A stretch of 64,000 bases of DNA, taken from contig NC_090026.1 of NCBI RefSeq assembly GCF_037176765.1, positions 61,552,252 to 61,616,251 on the forward strand, read 5' to 3'. Positions 13,903 through 28,900 of the stretch are shown piece by piece (within the stretch, counting starts at the first letter, position 1; each line of letters starts with the position of its first letter). Source of the DNA: Anolis sagrei (taxonomy: Eukaryota > Chordata > Lepidosauria > Squamata > Anolidae). Both the position numbers and the translations under genes were made by a program. The notes beneath the pieces are model-generated. The model was not told where the DNA came from. It made no database searches and saw only the letters and a program-made list of their open reading frames with translations.

Positions 13903-16900
13903 TTATTTATACCCCGCTAACATCTCCCGAAGGACTCGGTGCGGCTCACAAAGGCCAAGGCCCTCAATAAAACAACAGCATAACAAATACAACAATAAAA
14001 CTCATAAAGCAAACCAATCAACATTAAAGCAATAACAGTAAAACATTAAAACAATAACATCATGGCACATTTAAAATAAAGGGCCGGGCCACATGTAATG
14101 AATAAAATTAAAAGTGCTGGACATGACAGGAGAAATGTAAGGATTTGAGGGTAGGTGCGATGTGCAGGCAATCTTAAATCTCTAATAAAGTGCGTCTGGG
14201 ACACGATGCTGGGAGTTTTCTATTCTGGAAAGGCACACTGGAACAGCCAGGTCTTCAAGCTCTTCCTAAAGACTGCCAACGTTGGGGCTTGTCTGATGTC
14301 CTTGGGGAGAGAGTTCCAGAGTTGGGGGGCTACCACAGAGAAGGCCCTGTCCCTTGTCCCCACCAAACGCGCTTGCGACGCAGGTGGGATCGTGAGCAGG
14401 GCCTCTCCAGATGAACGGAGTGATCTTGTGGCTTCATATACGGAGATGCGATCATGCAGGTAGGCGGGTCCCAAACCGTTTAGCGCTTTGTAGGTAAGCA
14501 CCTGCACCTTGAATTGGGACCGGAAAATGAACGGCAGCCAATGGAGCTCCTTAAACAGGAGGGTTTACCTCTCCTTGTAAGGAGCACCAGTTAACAACCT
14601 GGCCGCCGCCCGTTGGACCAGTTGGAATTTCCGAGCCATTTTCAAGGGCAGCCCCACGTAGAGAGCATTACAGTAGTCCAATCTAGAGGTGACCAAGGCA
14701 TGGACTACCCCAGCCAGATCAGCCTTTACGAGGTATGGTCACAGTTGGCGCACGAGTCTCAATTGTGCAAAAGCCTTCCCGGCCACCGCTGACGCCTGAG
14801 CCTCAAGCGTAAGTGATGAATCCAAGAGGACACCCAAACTGCGGACCTGTGACTTCAGGGGGAGTGTAACCCTGTCCAACACAGGTTGCCACCCTATACC
14901 CCGATCCGGTTTACGATCGACCAGGAGGACCTCTGTCTTGTCGGGATTGATCTTCAGCTTGTTCATCCTCATCCAGACAGCCACAGTGGCCAGGCACTCG
15001 TCCAGCACTTGAGGGGCTTCCTTGGAGTTAGGTGGAAAGGAGTAGTAGAGTTGTGCATCATCTGCATAGAGATGGCACCCAAATCCAAAACTCCAGATGA
15101 CCTCTCCCAGCGGTTTCATGTAGATGTTAAAAAGCATGGGAGCCAGAATAGAGCCTTGCAGGACCCCAAAGGTCAAAGGCCAGGGGTCCAAGCAGGTGTC
15201 TCCCAGCTTCACCATCTGGGATCGACCCTCCAGGAAGGACCGGAGCCACGACAGAACCGTGCCCCCGAAACCCATCCCAGAGAGTTGTCCCAGAAGGATA
15301 CCATGATCGATGGTATCGATAGCCGCTGAGATGTCCAAGAGAACCAACAGAGTCCAGCTCCCTGCGGAGGTCATCCACCAAGGCGATCAAAGCCATCTCG
15401 GTGCCGTGGCCAGGCCTGAAGCCAGACTGTGACTGGTCCAGGTAATTGATGTCATCTAGAAAACCCTGGAGCTGGAAGGCAAACACCTGCTCCAGCACCT
15501 TGCCCAGAAAAGGGAGATTGGAGATTGGTCTGTAATTGTTCAGCACCATGGAGTCAAGCACTCCTTTTTAAGGAGTGGTTGGCACTTCTACGGTTCTGAC
15601 AGATGTATTTCAGTTTGTTCAAAATGATAATGGTGGCAAGTTCCTTTGAGAAATGAGGCCAATAACTTCTTTGTTATACCGAGGTACATCCTGGCTGATT
15701 AGAGCTGACACAGGAAGGGTACTCTTGGGCCCAACAGTGATCCCAAAAGACCATATCTGCAATGGCCGGAAGTGCCTTTGCCCAGCTTGAATTGGTACAG
15801 CAGACCAGGCCACAGTGGTTTATATCTTTATTTACTTCCTTTTTAAATTGTGAAGGGAGAACAAGCCACCTCTATTCCTTTCTAGTTGCCAGAGAACAGC
15901 CAAGACTATGCAATTTTGCTCAGGCTTTGGTTCATAGTTGTTTTAAAATTTCATTTAATAATAATAATAAAACTATTTACACCCCACCACCATCTTCCCA
16001 AGGGACTCAGAGCGGCTTACATGAGGCCAAGCCCAACAACACATCGATAAAACAACAAGGAATAATAAAAACAACAAGCAATAAGCAAAATAAACAATAC
16101 AATTAGTATAACTCAGACATAGACAATACCACAAAATAATTAAAAAACCTATGGCTGGGCCAGATGTAATAGTTAAAACTTTAAAAGTAAATGGTGGACA
16201 TGAACAAAGAATGTATCTAGTAGGAGGGTTTTAAACCAAGAGTAGAAAGCAACCCAACGGGTAATTAAAGTGCTTTTCAGAGTATTTTGCAGGGGATTGT
16301 TTCCTTTATTCGGGGAAGGCATCTCCGTATATGAACCCACACGATCCCTCCGTTCATCTGGAGAGGCCCTGCTCACGATCCCACCTGCGACGCAAGCGCG
16401 TTTGGTGGGGACGAGGGATAGGGCCTTCTCTGTGGTAGCCCCCTGACTCTGGAACTCTCTCCCCAAGGACATCAAACAAGCCCCAATGTTGGAAGTCTTT
16501 AGGAAGAGCTTGAAGACCTGGCTGTTCCAGTGTGCCTTTCCAGAATAGGAAACTCCCAGCATCATGTCCCAAATGCACTTTACTAGAGATTTAAGATTGC
16601 ATGCACATCGCACCTACCCTCAAATCCTTACATTTCACCTGTCATGTCCAGCACTTTTAATTTTATTCATTACATTTGGCCCGGCCCTAGTTTTTAAATG
16701 TGTCATGATGTATTGTTTTTAATGTTTTACTGTTATTGCTTTAATGTTTATTGGTTTGCTTTATGAGTTTTATTGTTGTATTTGTTATGCTGTTGTTTTA
16801 TTGAGGGCCTTGGCCTTGTAAGCCGCATCGATTCCTTCGGGAAATGTTGGCGGGGTACAAATAAAGTTAATAATAAATAATAATAAAAAGGCACACTGGA

Positions 16901-19900
16901 ACAGCCGCGTTTTCAGGCTCCTCCTAAAGACTGCCAATGTGGGGTCTTGTTTGATATCCTTGGGGAGTGAGTTCCAGAGTTCCATTTATGTAGTAAATTT
17001 AAAGGTTTCCCTTGATATTAAGTCTAATTGTGTCCAACTCTGGGGTCTGGTGCACATCTCTCTTTCTAAGCCAAAGAGCCAGCATTGTCCGTAGACATTT
17101 TCAAGTTCATGTGGTCAGCATGACTGCATGGAGTGCCATTACCTTCCTGCTAGAGCAGTACTTATTAATCTACTCACATTTGCATGTTTTTGAGCTGCTA
17201 GGTTGGCAGAAGCAGGGGCTAACAGTGGAAGCTCATCCTGTTTCCCAAATTTGAACTGCCAATCTTTCAGTCAGCAAGTTCAGCAGCTCAGCAGTTTAAC
17301 TTAGTGGTAAATGTTTTAAGCTGTGGAATATCATTTTGGGTGATTGATAGGTTCTTAAGCTCTAAGATCTTCCGGGGAGGCCTTCCTCTCGGTCCCACTC
17401 AAGTGCAGTTGGTGGGGACGAGAGAGACGGTCTTCTCAGTGGTGGCCCTCTGCCTTTGGAACGCCCTTCCAAGGAAAATAAGACAGGCCCCATCCCTCCC
17501 CTCCTTTCGTAAGAGCTTGAAGACCTGGTGGTTTCAACAAGCCTTTGAAAATCAGTTCTAACTCAGCCCTACACATTGTCGAATACTGCCTTATTCTTCC
17601 TACCAATTACCCAGATCATTTGCTCTAATCGGCCCCGGAATGAACAGCCATTGACCCGTACCTAATATGATTGTTGCCTGCCATAGCATTGCACTTAATT
17701 CCCGGGCCCCCTAGAATTTTTGGGCTTGCACAAATCTTGGCCCGGTCTTTTAATTTTTTTTAATTGCCTTGAACAGGCAGGATTACTTTTAATATGTGTG
17801 TGTTATGGCGACAATTTTTATGCTTATATTTTGTTTTGTTAATCTTATGGTTATGTTTTTTTTTTACTTTGTATGTTTTGTGATGTTACCTGGGAACCGC
17901 TCTGAGTACCCTCGGGGAGATGGAGCGGTATATAAATAAAGTTTTATTTATTATTATTAAATACATTGATTTGGAGCAGTGGGAAATTACTTTTTGTGTG
18001 GTTCGTGGCCCCTCAAGATGCCCTGTGCCTCTAACACAAGGCCCCTAATCTCTGATAGCCCCTCCCATGATTTGTAAGAATACAGACTAATTGATGAATG
18101 TTCTAGTAATAGTATACATCTCCTACAACACCCAACACATTTTAAAAGCAACAGGCCAAAGAAATGATATAAAGCCCTTCCCATAACTCCTGAAAATACG
18201 CTATATCAAACAAAGATTCATTATATGACAAAAGGAACCCCACATCTAATTAGGCATATACCTTTAGACATTTTTCCTAGGATATTTTCAATTATCAAAA
18301 AACTTACTTTGTTGAATTGTTGATATCTCCAGCCTTCTGGGTACCCCCCTCAGAGCTCTTAGCAACATCCTTCTTATTTTCTATGCCCTTAACATCATCT
18401 ATTATATTTTCTATGCTTGGATCATCTAGAAACAAATTAAGCTTATTACATAACAATACTCCAACAAAGATGGAATTTTACTTTACTTTTCATGTTAAAG
18501 CAACAAAATATCAATATAAAGAAATCAAAAGTGGGAACCTGTCACAATCCGTCCCAGATATTGTCACGCGTATGCAGAAACACACTAATTATGCCATCAG
18601 GGCAAGCTGTAACAAGTTTACAAGACACTCTGACAAACAACTTCTCTACTGCCTGTACAGATGTGAACGCAACGATGGACAGGGTATAGGGATTTTATCT
18701 TTGAAGATCCCCACCGCTATCACCCATTGCGAGGAGGTGCTAGTGTGTTGCTGAGGTTGGCAACGGCAGGCCCTAATAAAGGAGGTATTTTACCTCAGGC
18801 ACTTTTTAATCCCACCGCTGCCACCAATTGTACACATGTGGATGTTATGGAGGGAATTTTCCTCAGGCCTCAATTGTGTAGAAGAGTATATTATGGAGGA
18901 GGCCAATTATTATTTGTAAATTAAGGTAACTGCCACCAACGTGAGGTATTTGAGGTACCACCGATGAGATCTGGCTCTACAGATGCAGATTAGTTGAGAT
19001 GAGACGGTTTTCAACAAAAGATAACAAGTTTATTGTGTACAAAGCTTATAGTTGCAGGCTGTTAAATAACTTATGGAACTCTGAATATCACGTGGTTTAT
19101 AATACAGTCCACTCTTCCAGATAACATAGCTTGTGGCTAACTTTCACTGAGGTGAAGCTCTCTAGTGAACAATGTTTCACTACTATAAATAGCCTTTCAA
19201 TTTGATCTTCCCTCGATCAAATCTCTGATCTCTAGTCCTTCCTTAACCAGGGATCTTAACCAGGCTTCCTTTAGTCTTCTTTGACTAAAGAATCTGGCCA
19301 GGTTTCTTTCTTCAGCCCTCCTAGACTGAAAAAACACCAGCCGCTCACACACAAGCCTCTCTCTCCTGCTTTTTAAAAACGCACATAACTTTTCCTGCTT
19401 GGCTCCGCCCACTTCTCCCTCTCATGAGTTAGCCAGCCTCGTCTCCTTGGCAACGCTCACTGTGGATTCAAACCAGATGACTCCAGTTTTAGCTACTGTT
19501 ACAAACACAAATACATACTCTAACAGTTAAACACAAACATAATAACAATGACTTCTGCACACTGCCATATAAAATCCAGATTATGAGCTTTGAACTGGAT
19601 TATCTGGCAGTGTAGACTCATATATTCCAGTTCAAAGCAGATAATGTGGATTATCTGCTTTGATAATCTGGATTATATGGCAGTGTAGAAGAGGCCTGAG
19701 TCTAATCCATAACGTATCTAGCAGAAATATCTGCAACACCACCCCATAGTTATGTTGGATGTATTTCAACTAAAACTTGTATACAGGTCCCTTAAACTTT
19801 CTTTCTGATATATTTCAATAATTTGGACCATAATGTAACTATATTTTGATTCAACAGGTTTATGTGAAATAACATGTCACTTCTTAACCTCAAAGCAGTC

Positions 19901-22900
19901 TGACAGGAATCCAATGCAAATTATTCATTTTGATGAGACGACCAACATTCACCAATTATTCTAACAATTCTAGAAGCCTCTGGATGACAACTGAAGAAAG
20001 CATTCATGTTACTGCAGTATTAATCCAGTGTTGATGTTTGTAATTTATCATAAATACAACAAATCAAAAAAGTCTAATGGCTTTGAGTACAGACCTTTTA
20101 AAAATGTAAAATCTCACCTTCAGTAAACCAAGTGACAAGAGAATCTGAAAGCTGAACTGAATATTTGTCCTCTGTAAAATTAAAGGAAAAAATATGTGAA
20201 AGTCTACTCTGGAATTATTGAAAACTATTCTTCTATAAAACATGTTTACATAAAGTCATTCAGTTAAATTTACTTACAGTTTTATTTAAAAAATATAATG
20301 AGGTATATAATGAAATTATGGCAGTAATTCAAATTGCAGTTGAAATGTATTACACATTTTAAGGATTTCAGTAACTTTTTCAAAAGGGTATTTTGTGTGG
20401 ACTTCATTATAGACTAAGTATTATGATCCTGTTTACGAGGTAACATTTCCTTAGTGACAGGGGTTAAGTGAGAACCCACATTTTTATCCTTAGATCAGTG
20501 GTTCCCAACCTTTTAAAAATACTGTAATCTTTATTAAAGAATTTTCCAGTTAACATAAAAAGGTAATAGGGGGAGTAAGGGGAAAGAAATGGGTAAAGGC
20601 TAGGTCTAGGGCAGGGGTCCTCAAACTTTTCCAACAGAGAGCCAGGGAAAGCGGCTCTTGTCTCTTACCTCTATTCATCTTAGTGATTTCAGCTGTTTTG
20701 CCATATATAATAATGTTAGCCTCTTGTTTGTTGTAAATCAATTTGATTGCATTTGTGAATAGGAAATACAATCAAATTTGATTATTAATGAAAGAAGGAA
20801 GTGCCAATTTAGTCTATCAAAAGCTTTTTCTGCATCTAGCGTGGTGAGGCCAATTATTTTTGGTTGTTTTACTTGTATTCAATTATGTTTAAGACCATTC
20901 TTGCATTATCTTTTATATGTCTTTTCGGTAGGAACCCTGTCTGGTCTTCATGTATCCATTCCCTAAAGAAGTCCTTCAGTCAATTTGTTATAATATTAGT
21001 AAATATTTTGTACTTCAAATTTAGAAGGGATACGGGTCTATAATTTTGACATCTGTTGGATCAGAATTTTCCTTATAAATCATAGTAATATTTGCAGATT
21101 TCCAGGTGTTTGGGATTTTTTTGTGTTAATAGAGCCTGATTTATAACTTTTTAAAAATATATAGTGCTAATTCATCCATTAGTTCTTTATAATAAATCAC
21201 TGTAAACCCATCTGGGCCAGGGGCCATGCCATTATTCAAGTTTTTAATAACTCTTTTAATGTCTTCTTCTGTAATTTCTTGATTTAGTATTTCACTTTGT
21301 TCGTCTAGTAATTTATGTAGTTTTTGATTACTCAGGGAGCTTACTATAGCTTCTTTCTTTGTTTGTTCTTTGGCAAGAGTTTTCTATAAAATTTATTAAA
21401 CTGGTTTAAAATATCGCAATCAGATGTGAAGCTTTTTCCTTCTTCCTCTATTCTTGTAATATGCTGTTGTTGTATTTTCTTTCTCAATCTCCTGGCAAGC
21501 CACTTCCTAATTTTATTAACGTTTTGAAAATAGTGCTGTTTTAGCAATTTTAGGTGTTTTTTTGCTAATTCTTCTGTTTCTAGAAAATCTCTCTGTTTTC
21601 TCAATTATTCTAATTTCTGTTTTGTTTCTTTATCCTCTGGGGTACTTTTGAGTATTTTTTCTTTGTCCAAATCTTTTTTTTGACCAGGGACCATTTGACC
21701 AGGGACCATTCTCCAACACTAGAAACAAAAGGGTTATGAATTGATTTTTGGTCAACTTTAGATTGTATTTAGATTCGGTTTGGTTATTTGGGATGCTGAT
21801 TCAGAAAACTGCATTGGATAGACCATATCAGGTATCTAATAATCTAGAGCAGATGTGGTAGTAGTGGGTAGTCAGCCTCTTCCCTCCTGACATCCTTGTT
21901 GCCTTAGCAAGAGAGTTTCGTGAGACCAATCGCTCTCGTTGCCGCGAGGTTTCGAGGCAATGGTGTAGTAATGGTAAAGCCACGGACCATATGTTTGTTT
22001 TTGGGGACCAATGGTGGTCTACAGACCACAGGTTGGGAACCACTGCCTTAGATGAAAATAGGACATGAAGTAAACTCACCTACTGGGAAGTAAAAGTGCA
22101 ACTTATACCTGTAATGATCACAGATTTTTATATAAAAAGTTTTCTTTTTTATTTCTTTGAAAGTGTGTAACTCAGGGACTGCCTATATTGTGTCACCATA
22201 CATTTTATTATTATAATTTATGTAAATGACCATATCTCTTATAAGGGGTTGGTTTAACCTCCAGTTTGTCAGTAAAACGGAATTACTGTGTAATGAAATG
22301 ATGCCTGTCTAAAAAGTGTGTCACCAACATGAAATGTTTGAAAAGCTCTGATCTAGAGAGGTTGTAGGGTTTCTTTCTCATTTGCAAAAAGTGGACAACT
22401 ATCTGTTGGGGTGCTCTACCTGGAGTTCCTCTGTGGAGCATGAGACTGGATTCAAAGGAGCATGAGGCCCTTTACAGCTATAGGATTCTATAGTTACTTA
22501 CACTATACCAACGTACCTTTCAAAACTGGAAGATCCGAGGAAACCTAAAGAAGATGGGATTATTAAATAACCAGTTTTTGATACACTTTAAAATCAACGA
22601 AGCCCTGGAATTCCATTTCACCAGCCCCCACTACATATCTGTTCTGCTGGAATCAGCACTAAAATAAAAGCGCTTCCTTCCCCCATTTGATCCATCCTTT
22701 CACTGGCCCAACCACTGCACTTATGTGCTAGGCAAAGAGGAAACAAAGCCCACCCAACACACAAACCATGCAGGAAGAGGACTGACATATTTTATCTTTG
22801 TCCAGGTAGCCCGCTAGTATCATGCTGAATGCTAACACACAAAGTCTTCCTGAATCAGAATGAAGATCTCTCTAGAACAGTATTCAGTTCCTACAGAAGC

Positions 22901-25900
22901 CAAAATAGGAGACAATGCTAACACCCTCCCAAATATATTCTCCACTTCTCAAATACAGAAATATGCTTACTCTGACCCAGGATATAATAATGACTAGCAA
23001 GGGGCAAAGGGTTTTTAGCATCATACCATTATGTGTTTTCTTCCTTCTTCTTGTTCAACTTTCGCAGCAATGTCTTTTATTTTTTTCTTTAAGTTGGAAC
23101 CTCGTCCTGTAACTTCTGCCAACTCAGGACGGTGTTTTTTCTAAAAATTAAAATGACACTGAACTACCATTTTCACTAGCCTCAGATTCTCAAAAACGTA
23201 AACAGAAGAACAGCAGAAGAAAATTAAGTATCACCTGCATTATAATATCCTCCACCAATGTGCAGCTATTACATTCGACTCAAAATGTTTTACATATGCA
23301 TGTTAGAACAACTGAAAACAGAGTAAAACATTTTGAACAGATTTTTTTTGTCATGTCAGGAGCGACCTGAGAAACTGCAAGTCGCTTCCGGTGTGAGAGA
23401 ATTGTCCATCTGCAAGGACGTTACCCAGGGGACGCCCAGATGATTTGATGTTTTATCATCCTTGTGGGAGGCTTCTCTCATGTCCCTGCATGAGGAGCTG
23501 GAGCTGATAGAGGGATCTCATCCGCCTCTCCCCGGATTCGAACCTGCGACCTGTCGGTCTTCAGTCCTGCCAGCACAGGGCTTTAACCCACTGCGCCACC
23601 GGGGGCTCCAATTTGAACGGATACTCCCCTATGAACCATCAAGGTTGTTAAGATCTTCTGCAGGGGCCCTGCTCTCGATCCAACCACATTTGCAATTTCA
23701 TCTGGTGGGGACGAGAGACAGGGCCTTCTCGGTGGTGGCCCCTCGGCTATGGAACTCTCTCCCAATGGAGATTAGATTTGCCCTTTCCCTCCTGAGCTTC
23801 AGAAAGCTAGTGAAATCCCGGCTCTGGGATACAGCATTCCCAGAATAATTGGTTGAGTCCAGCAACAACCTAATAACTACTGACCACACTGACGGATTGA
23901 GTTGAACTTGATTCTATCTTGCCGATTTGGCTTATATGTATTTATTTTGTTTGTATTTTAACTTATTATGATTTTATGATTTTTTTAGTTGTATTTGTGC
24001 ATTGAATTTCTGCTGTTAGCCGGCCTGAGTCCCTCTACGGAGGTAGAGAAGATCGGGATATAAAAGTTTTAAATAAATAAATAAATAACCAAATTCATTC
24101 TTCTTTTGAAAATTAAAAAATATTACTTACCAAATATGCAAGCTTGTGTTTAATACCCAAAACGTGCATGAACATATTGGTTAATCCTGCTTGACAGTCG
24201 CACAGACTACATTCATACATCAGGCATTCGTTTATCTGGAATTCAGTTATATATTGGAGGCCTGTATTTGAAAACACAGGGATTTTGAAAAAAAAATATG
24301 AATTGTAGTTGGCCCTCAACTTTCATAGTAGTGACAGAGAATCCACATGAAAAGAAAAAAAATACAAAAATAAATAAAACCACAAATGCTTTTTTAACCT
24401 AAGGAAACCCTTTTCTAGACAGTTCTAGGTCATCCAGATTGAAACCACAGAATCATGCTGGAGGACTTAAAATATATTTAGAAATGTTTTCAGTATGGAT
24501 GAACTCTCACTTATATAAGTCCTGGATTCTGAATGGATGAAGCCCAGATGAAGCCCAGATGTATTGCCTTTCAGATGGCTAAAGAAGAGCTTCCCTAATG
24601 CCATGAAACCAACCTTTAATTCAATTCTGTACTATTACAACCACCACTCCCAAAAGTTTCCTTTTATTTACAACTGGCTTGGGTACCTGACGTTGTCCAG
24701 ATTATTTGAAGTAGTCATGTTTTGGGGGGTTTGTGGGTGAAGTACAACTCATATCATGCCAGGTTAACCCTGAAAAACTCCATCATTACTTAAACTTTGT
24801 TATGTTGAGCAAGTCTGCTCTATAATAATAATAATAATCATCATCATCATCATCATCTTTATTTATACCCCGCTACCATCTCCCCAATGGGGACTTGGAG
24901 CAGCTTACATGAGGCCAAGCCCAAACAACAAAATTACAATAAAATAAAACCAAAAACACAAACAATAAACAACAACAACATAATTACATAGAACATGTGA
25001 AAAACATAGCAATATAAAATTACAATAGGTACAATCACAATGACAATGGGCAGGCTACATGTAATGGTTAAAAGAGAGACTGATTAAAATTCATCATCAG
25101 TGGGGTTCAGTATGATCTCTGGCTGTAGGGTAAACTACAACTCCCACTATGGTGAGTCAGTCCCCTCAAACCCCTCCAGTAGGTTAAGTTAGTCATGGGG
25201 GTTCTGTGTGCCAAGTTTGGTCGAGGTCTATCATCGGTGGAGGTCACAGTTTCTCTAGTTGTAGGTGAACTACAACTCCCAGAAAGGAAGGTCAGTTCCC
25301 CTAAACCCCTCCAGAAATCAAATTTTGGCATATCAAGTATGTGTGCCATCGGTGTCTGGGTTCACAATGCTCTCTGGATATAGGTGAACTACAACTCCTC
25401 CAAATCAAAGTGAAAGACCTCCAATATTTTTTGTTGGTCATGGGGGCTCTGGGTGCCAAGTTTATTCCAATTCCATCTTTGGTGGAGTTCAGAGTGCTCA
25501 ATGATTGCAGGTGAACTATAAATCCCAGTAGCTACAACTCCAAAATTTCCAGGCCAATTCCCCTCAAAACCACCAGCATTCAAATTTGAGTATGTTGGGT
25601 ATGCATGCCAAGTTTGGTCCAGATCCTTCATTGCTTGAGTTCATAGTGCGCTCTGGATGTAGGTGAACTGCAACTCAGGTAGTGGGCAGTATGTTGTTTC
25701 TGGAGGACACTAGCAGGGCTCTTGTACATGTTCATGGTGCTCACTATAACCTGCAATGTCATTGGAGGGAGGGGGGCTTAGGTGTCTCCTAAGTAGTGGG
25801 AGCTATAGCTATTTGTGGAAGTGGGAGCTTGTCTGTGCAAATGGACACCCCAGCCGCACACAAACACACACATATACGTATCGTCACTTTTATTATGTGT

Positions 25901-28900
25901 ATAGATATAATAATATACACTATATATTTCACTTTGTAAGTACCACAATTAGACAACAATAATGTTGAAAATGTATAAAACCACTAAAATCTACTCCCAA
26001 GTAAACACAGCAGCTGAACATTTTGATGCCAAATACAGACTTAAAAGTCTTAAATATTTCATAAACAAACTCAAAGGAACTCACCAAGGGCAGGTTCTTC
26101 ATCCTTACAGGAATTAAGTTGCTCTTCCAAGGGTCTTTCAGGCGGCTTTTTAGGTCCAGGGTCAACTGTAAAATAAGCATTTATATATGACATATCGTGA
26201 TACGTAAAAATGTGCTCCGTACCATATAGAAAGACAGGTAGTTACTAAAAACTTTCCCTAAACTAACATAGTTGTGACAGAGCTGCATGATTGATGACTT
26301 ACTATCCTTACACCCATAAAACTTTTAAAACAGCTGTCTGAGCTATTCACCTCTGCCAGAAGGTGCCTGGATATAGATATTAAAGCCTTAATTAGTTTAC
26401 AATATCTGGATGGGTATTTATTATGTATTTATTTACAACATTTATATGCTGCCCTTCTCACCAGAAGGGGACTCAGAGCGGCTTACAAGGTATATATACA
26501 TACAATATATTATTCGCATAGTAGAATATCATTTTTAAATATTGCTATATTGTACTATATCAATTATACTGTAATATTATTAGTATATATTACACATAAG
26601 GGTGGAATATAATATATAATTATAATATATTATTATAATGCATTACATTATAATATTATAAATATTACATGTATATACAATATATATTATATTATATTAT
26701 ATTATTAGGAACTGTCTACCCCCCCCCCCCCGTGATGTCACTGTGGATTGGACTAAGGTAAAGGAAGTGCAAGCTATTTGTGCAGAGCCAACATCTAGTG
26801 ATACATTTATGGGTTTCTCTGGAAGTGAAGATTGGCAATCGTGGAATACAACTGACTCTTGGGGAGATCTAAGCCTTGACAGGAGATGGAGAAGATGGAA
26901 GGATGGGCTTGGGTCTTCACGTGGAGAGTTAGGAGCAGCTGCAAGGGATGATCATGGGGCGGTGGTCAGTTCATCTTCTGATGAGGATGATGTGTAATAA
27001 AAGTGGGTTCAGAAATGGGGGATCTTTGCAGAAGGCAAGGTATTGGTATATGTTCGTGCATTGGGTACTGTTTGGACTTGTCGCTGCCTGTTCATGTTCG
27101 GCATTGGGTTTGGGATCTGCAGGTTGCTGCTCCTGTTCGTGTGTGCTCTTGACTCGGATTGGATTCTCGTGAGTGTGGATTTCCCCCTTCCTTGACCTTG
27201 GACCGGCTTGACTATGACGCTGCTTCTGTGGACTTTGGAACTTCACTATTTTGGATTCCTCCTGCTACAACCCTGGACTTCACTTGACTACGCTTTCCTC
27301 CTTGCGGCTTCTCTGCTTTGTTAACCGTTTGCTTACTGCGCCTCTTCTTTGTGTGACTTCAGAGTACTGTGTTTGATTCAGTTCTTTTATCCAGATAATC
27401 CGGATTATACTTTTGTTTGCTCTTTTGAACCAGGACTGGTTTTACCTTTGAGTTTTGACCAGAGGCGTTAAGTGTCTTTGAGTCTTTTTCCTTTGCTTTA
27501 ATAAACTCTATTTTGGAATTAACTCTGAGTCTGGCCCTTTAAGGCGTCTGTGTTCCGACATAATCTCTCCCCTCCAAAAACCTGTTTACAGCAGGAACTG
27601 TGTCAACAAAAATAATCTATAAAGACGTTCACTTACCAAAATTTGGAAGGGGTTCTGGTTTTTTAACTGTTTCTGTAGTATTGATTAGAGGCTTAACTGA
27701 AAAAGAAACATTTTTTATGAAATACAACAACAGCAACAACATTTTGTTCCTTATTCTATTTATATGTCAAAGTGTATTTTATTTCACTTTTATTTTCCTT
27801 AAACGTTTCATTTTAAGGAAGCATAAAATCATAAAATTGGAAGGCACCATCACACTCCGAGACGGCATATTCCATTGTTGAACAGCTCTTATCATCATAA
27901 AAAGATATAATGGTTGAATATTAATGGTTGGTAAACATGGAGCGCAAAGATGGTGGTAGAAATTTCTCAAGAATAAACACAAGAGCTATCATTTTATTTA
28001 TTTCAAATAACTATGGGCCCTTCCACACAGCCATATAACCCAGAATACCAAGGCAGAAAATCCCATAATATGTGATTTGAACTTGGTAATCTGGGTCCAC
28101 ACTGCCATATATTTCAATTCAAAGCAGAAAATGTTGGAATTTATTCAGCTGTGCGGAAGAGGCCTATGCTAGACTTTATCACCAACATTTCAAATGATCA
28201 ATCTACCATAAACAGAAGTCCCATATCTCAAAATATCAAGGCAGAATATCCCACAATATCTGCTTTGAACTGGGTTATCTGAGTCCACACTGTCATATAT
28301 CCCAGTTCAAAGCAGATAATGTGGGATTTTATTCAGCCGTATGGTAGGGGCCCAGGATGGAAATGGAAATAGCACATTAGGAATGGCAAGAAGAAAAATG
28401 TGTGGACAATGAATAATAAACTTTAATGTATATAGTTGTGCTATTATATCTGATTTAAGTGTAAATGTCTCTCCTTATCCAATATTTACCCAAACTACTA
28501 GTCCTCCTACTTTATCCACATCACACTCTTAAGTACTCTGTTCAGCCATTACTTTTTAAATAATTACTGTACTAAAATTTGCCAATATACGAATTAACAA
28601 AAATATTTTATAGCATTAAATCTCCTTATTTCAAATTAAATAATTTGATATTTCTATGCAATTGTTTTTCTGTATTTCTCTATTTATTTATTTACTGTTT
28701 TTATCCCATCTTTCTCCTTTCATGGGGACAAGACAGCTGACAATGAACATAACAAAATATAATACAAATTAAATGCTAAGCAAATGAATGTAAATATGAA
28801 TATAATTGTTTAAATTACATCTTTGTCTTGAAGCATAAACATTAAAATACCATTACAGTTTAATAATAATAATAATAATAATCTTTATTTATACCCCGCC

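Noticed and set aside
14886-15329. 147-residue plus-strand frame
   Set aside because: Antisense shadow of the L2 reverse transcriptase on the minus strand.
18317-18754. 145-residue plus-strand frame
   Set aside because: Covers the antisense of exon 10 and the LTR leader; no family match.
26743-26997. 84-residue frame ending in SSSSDEDDV, first taken as a host acidic protein
   Set aside because: It sits inside a probable LTR with a poly(A) signal downstream and has no splice partners.
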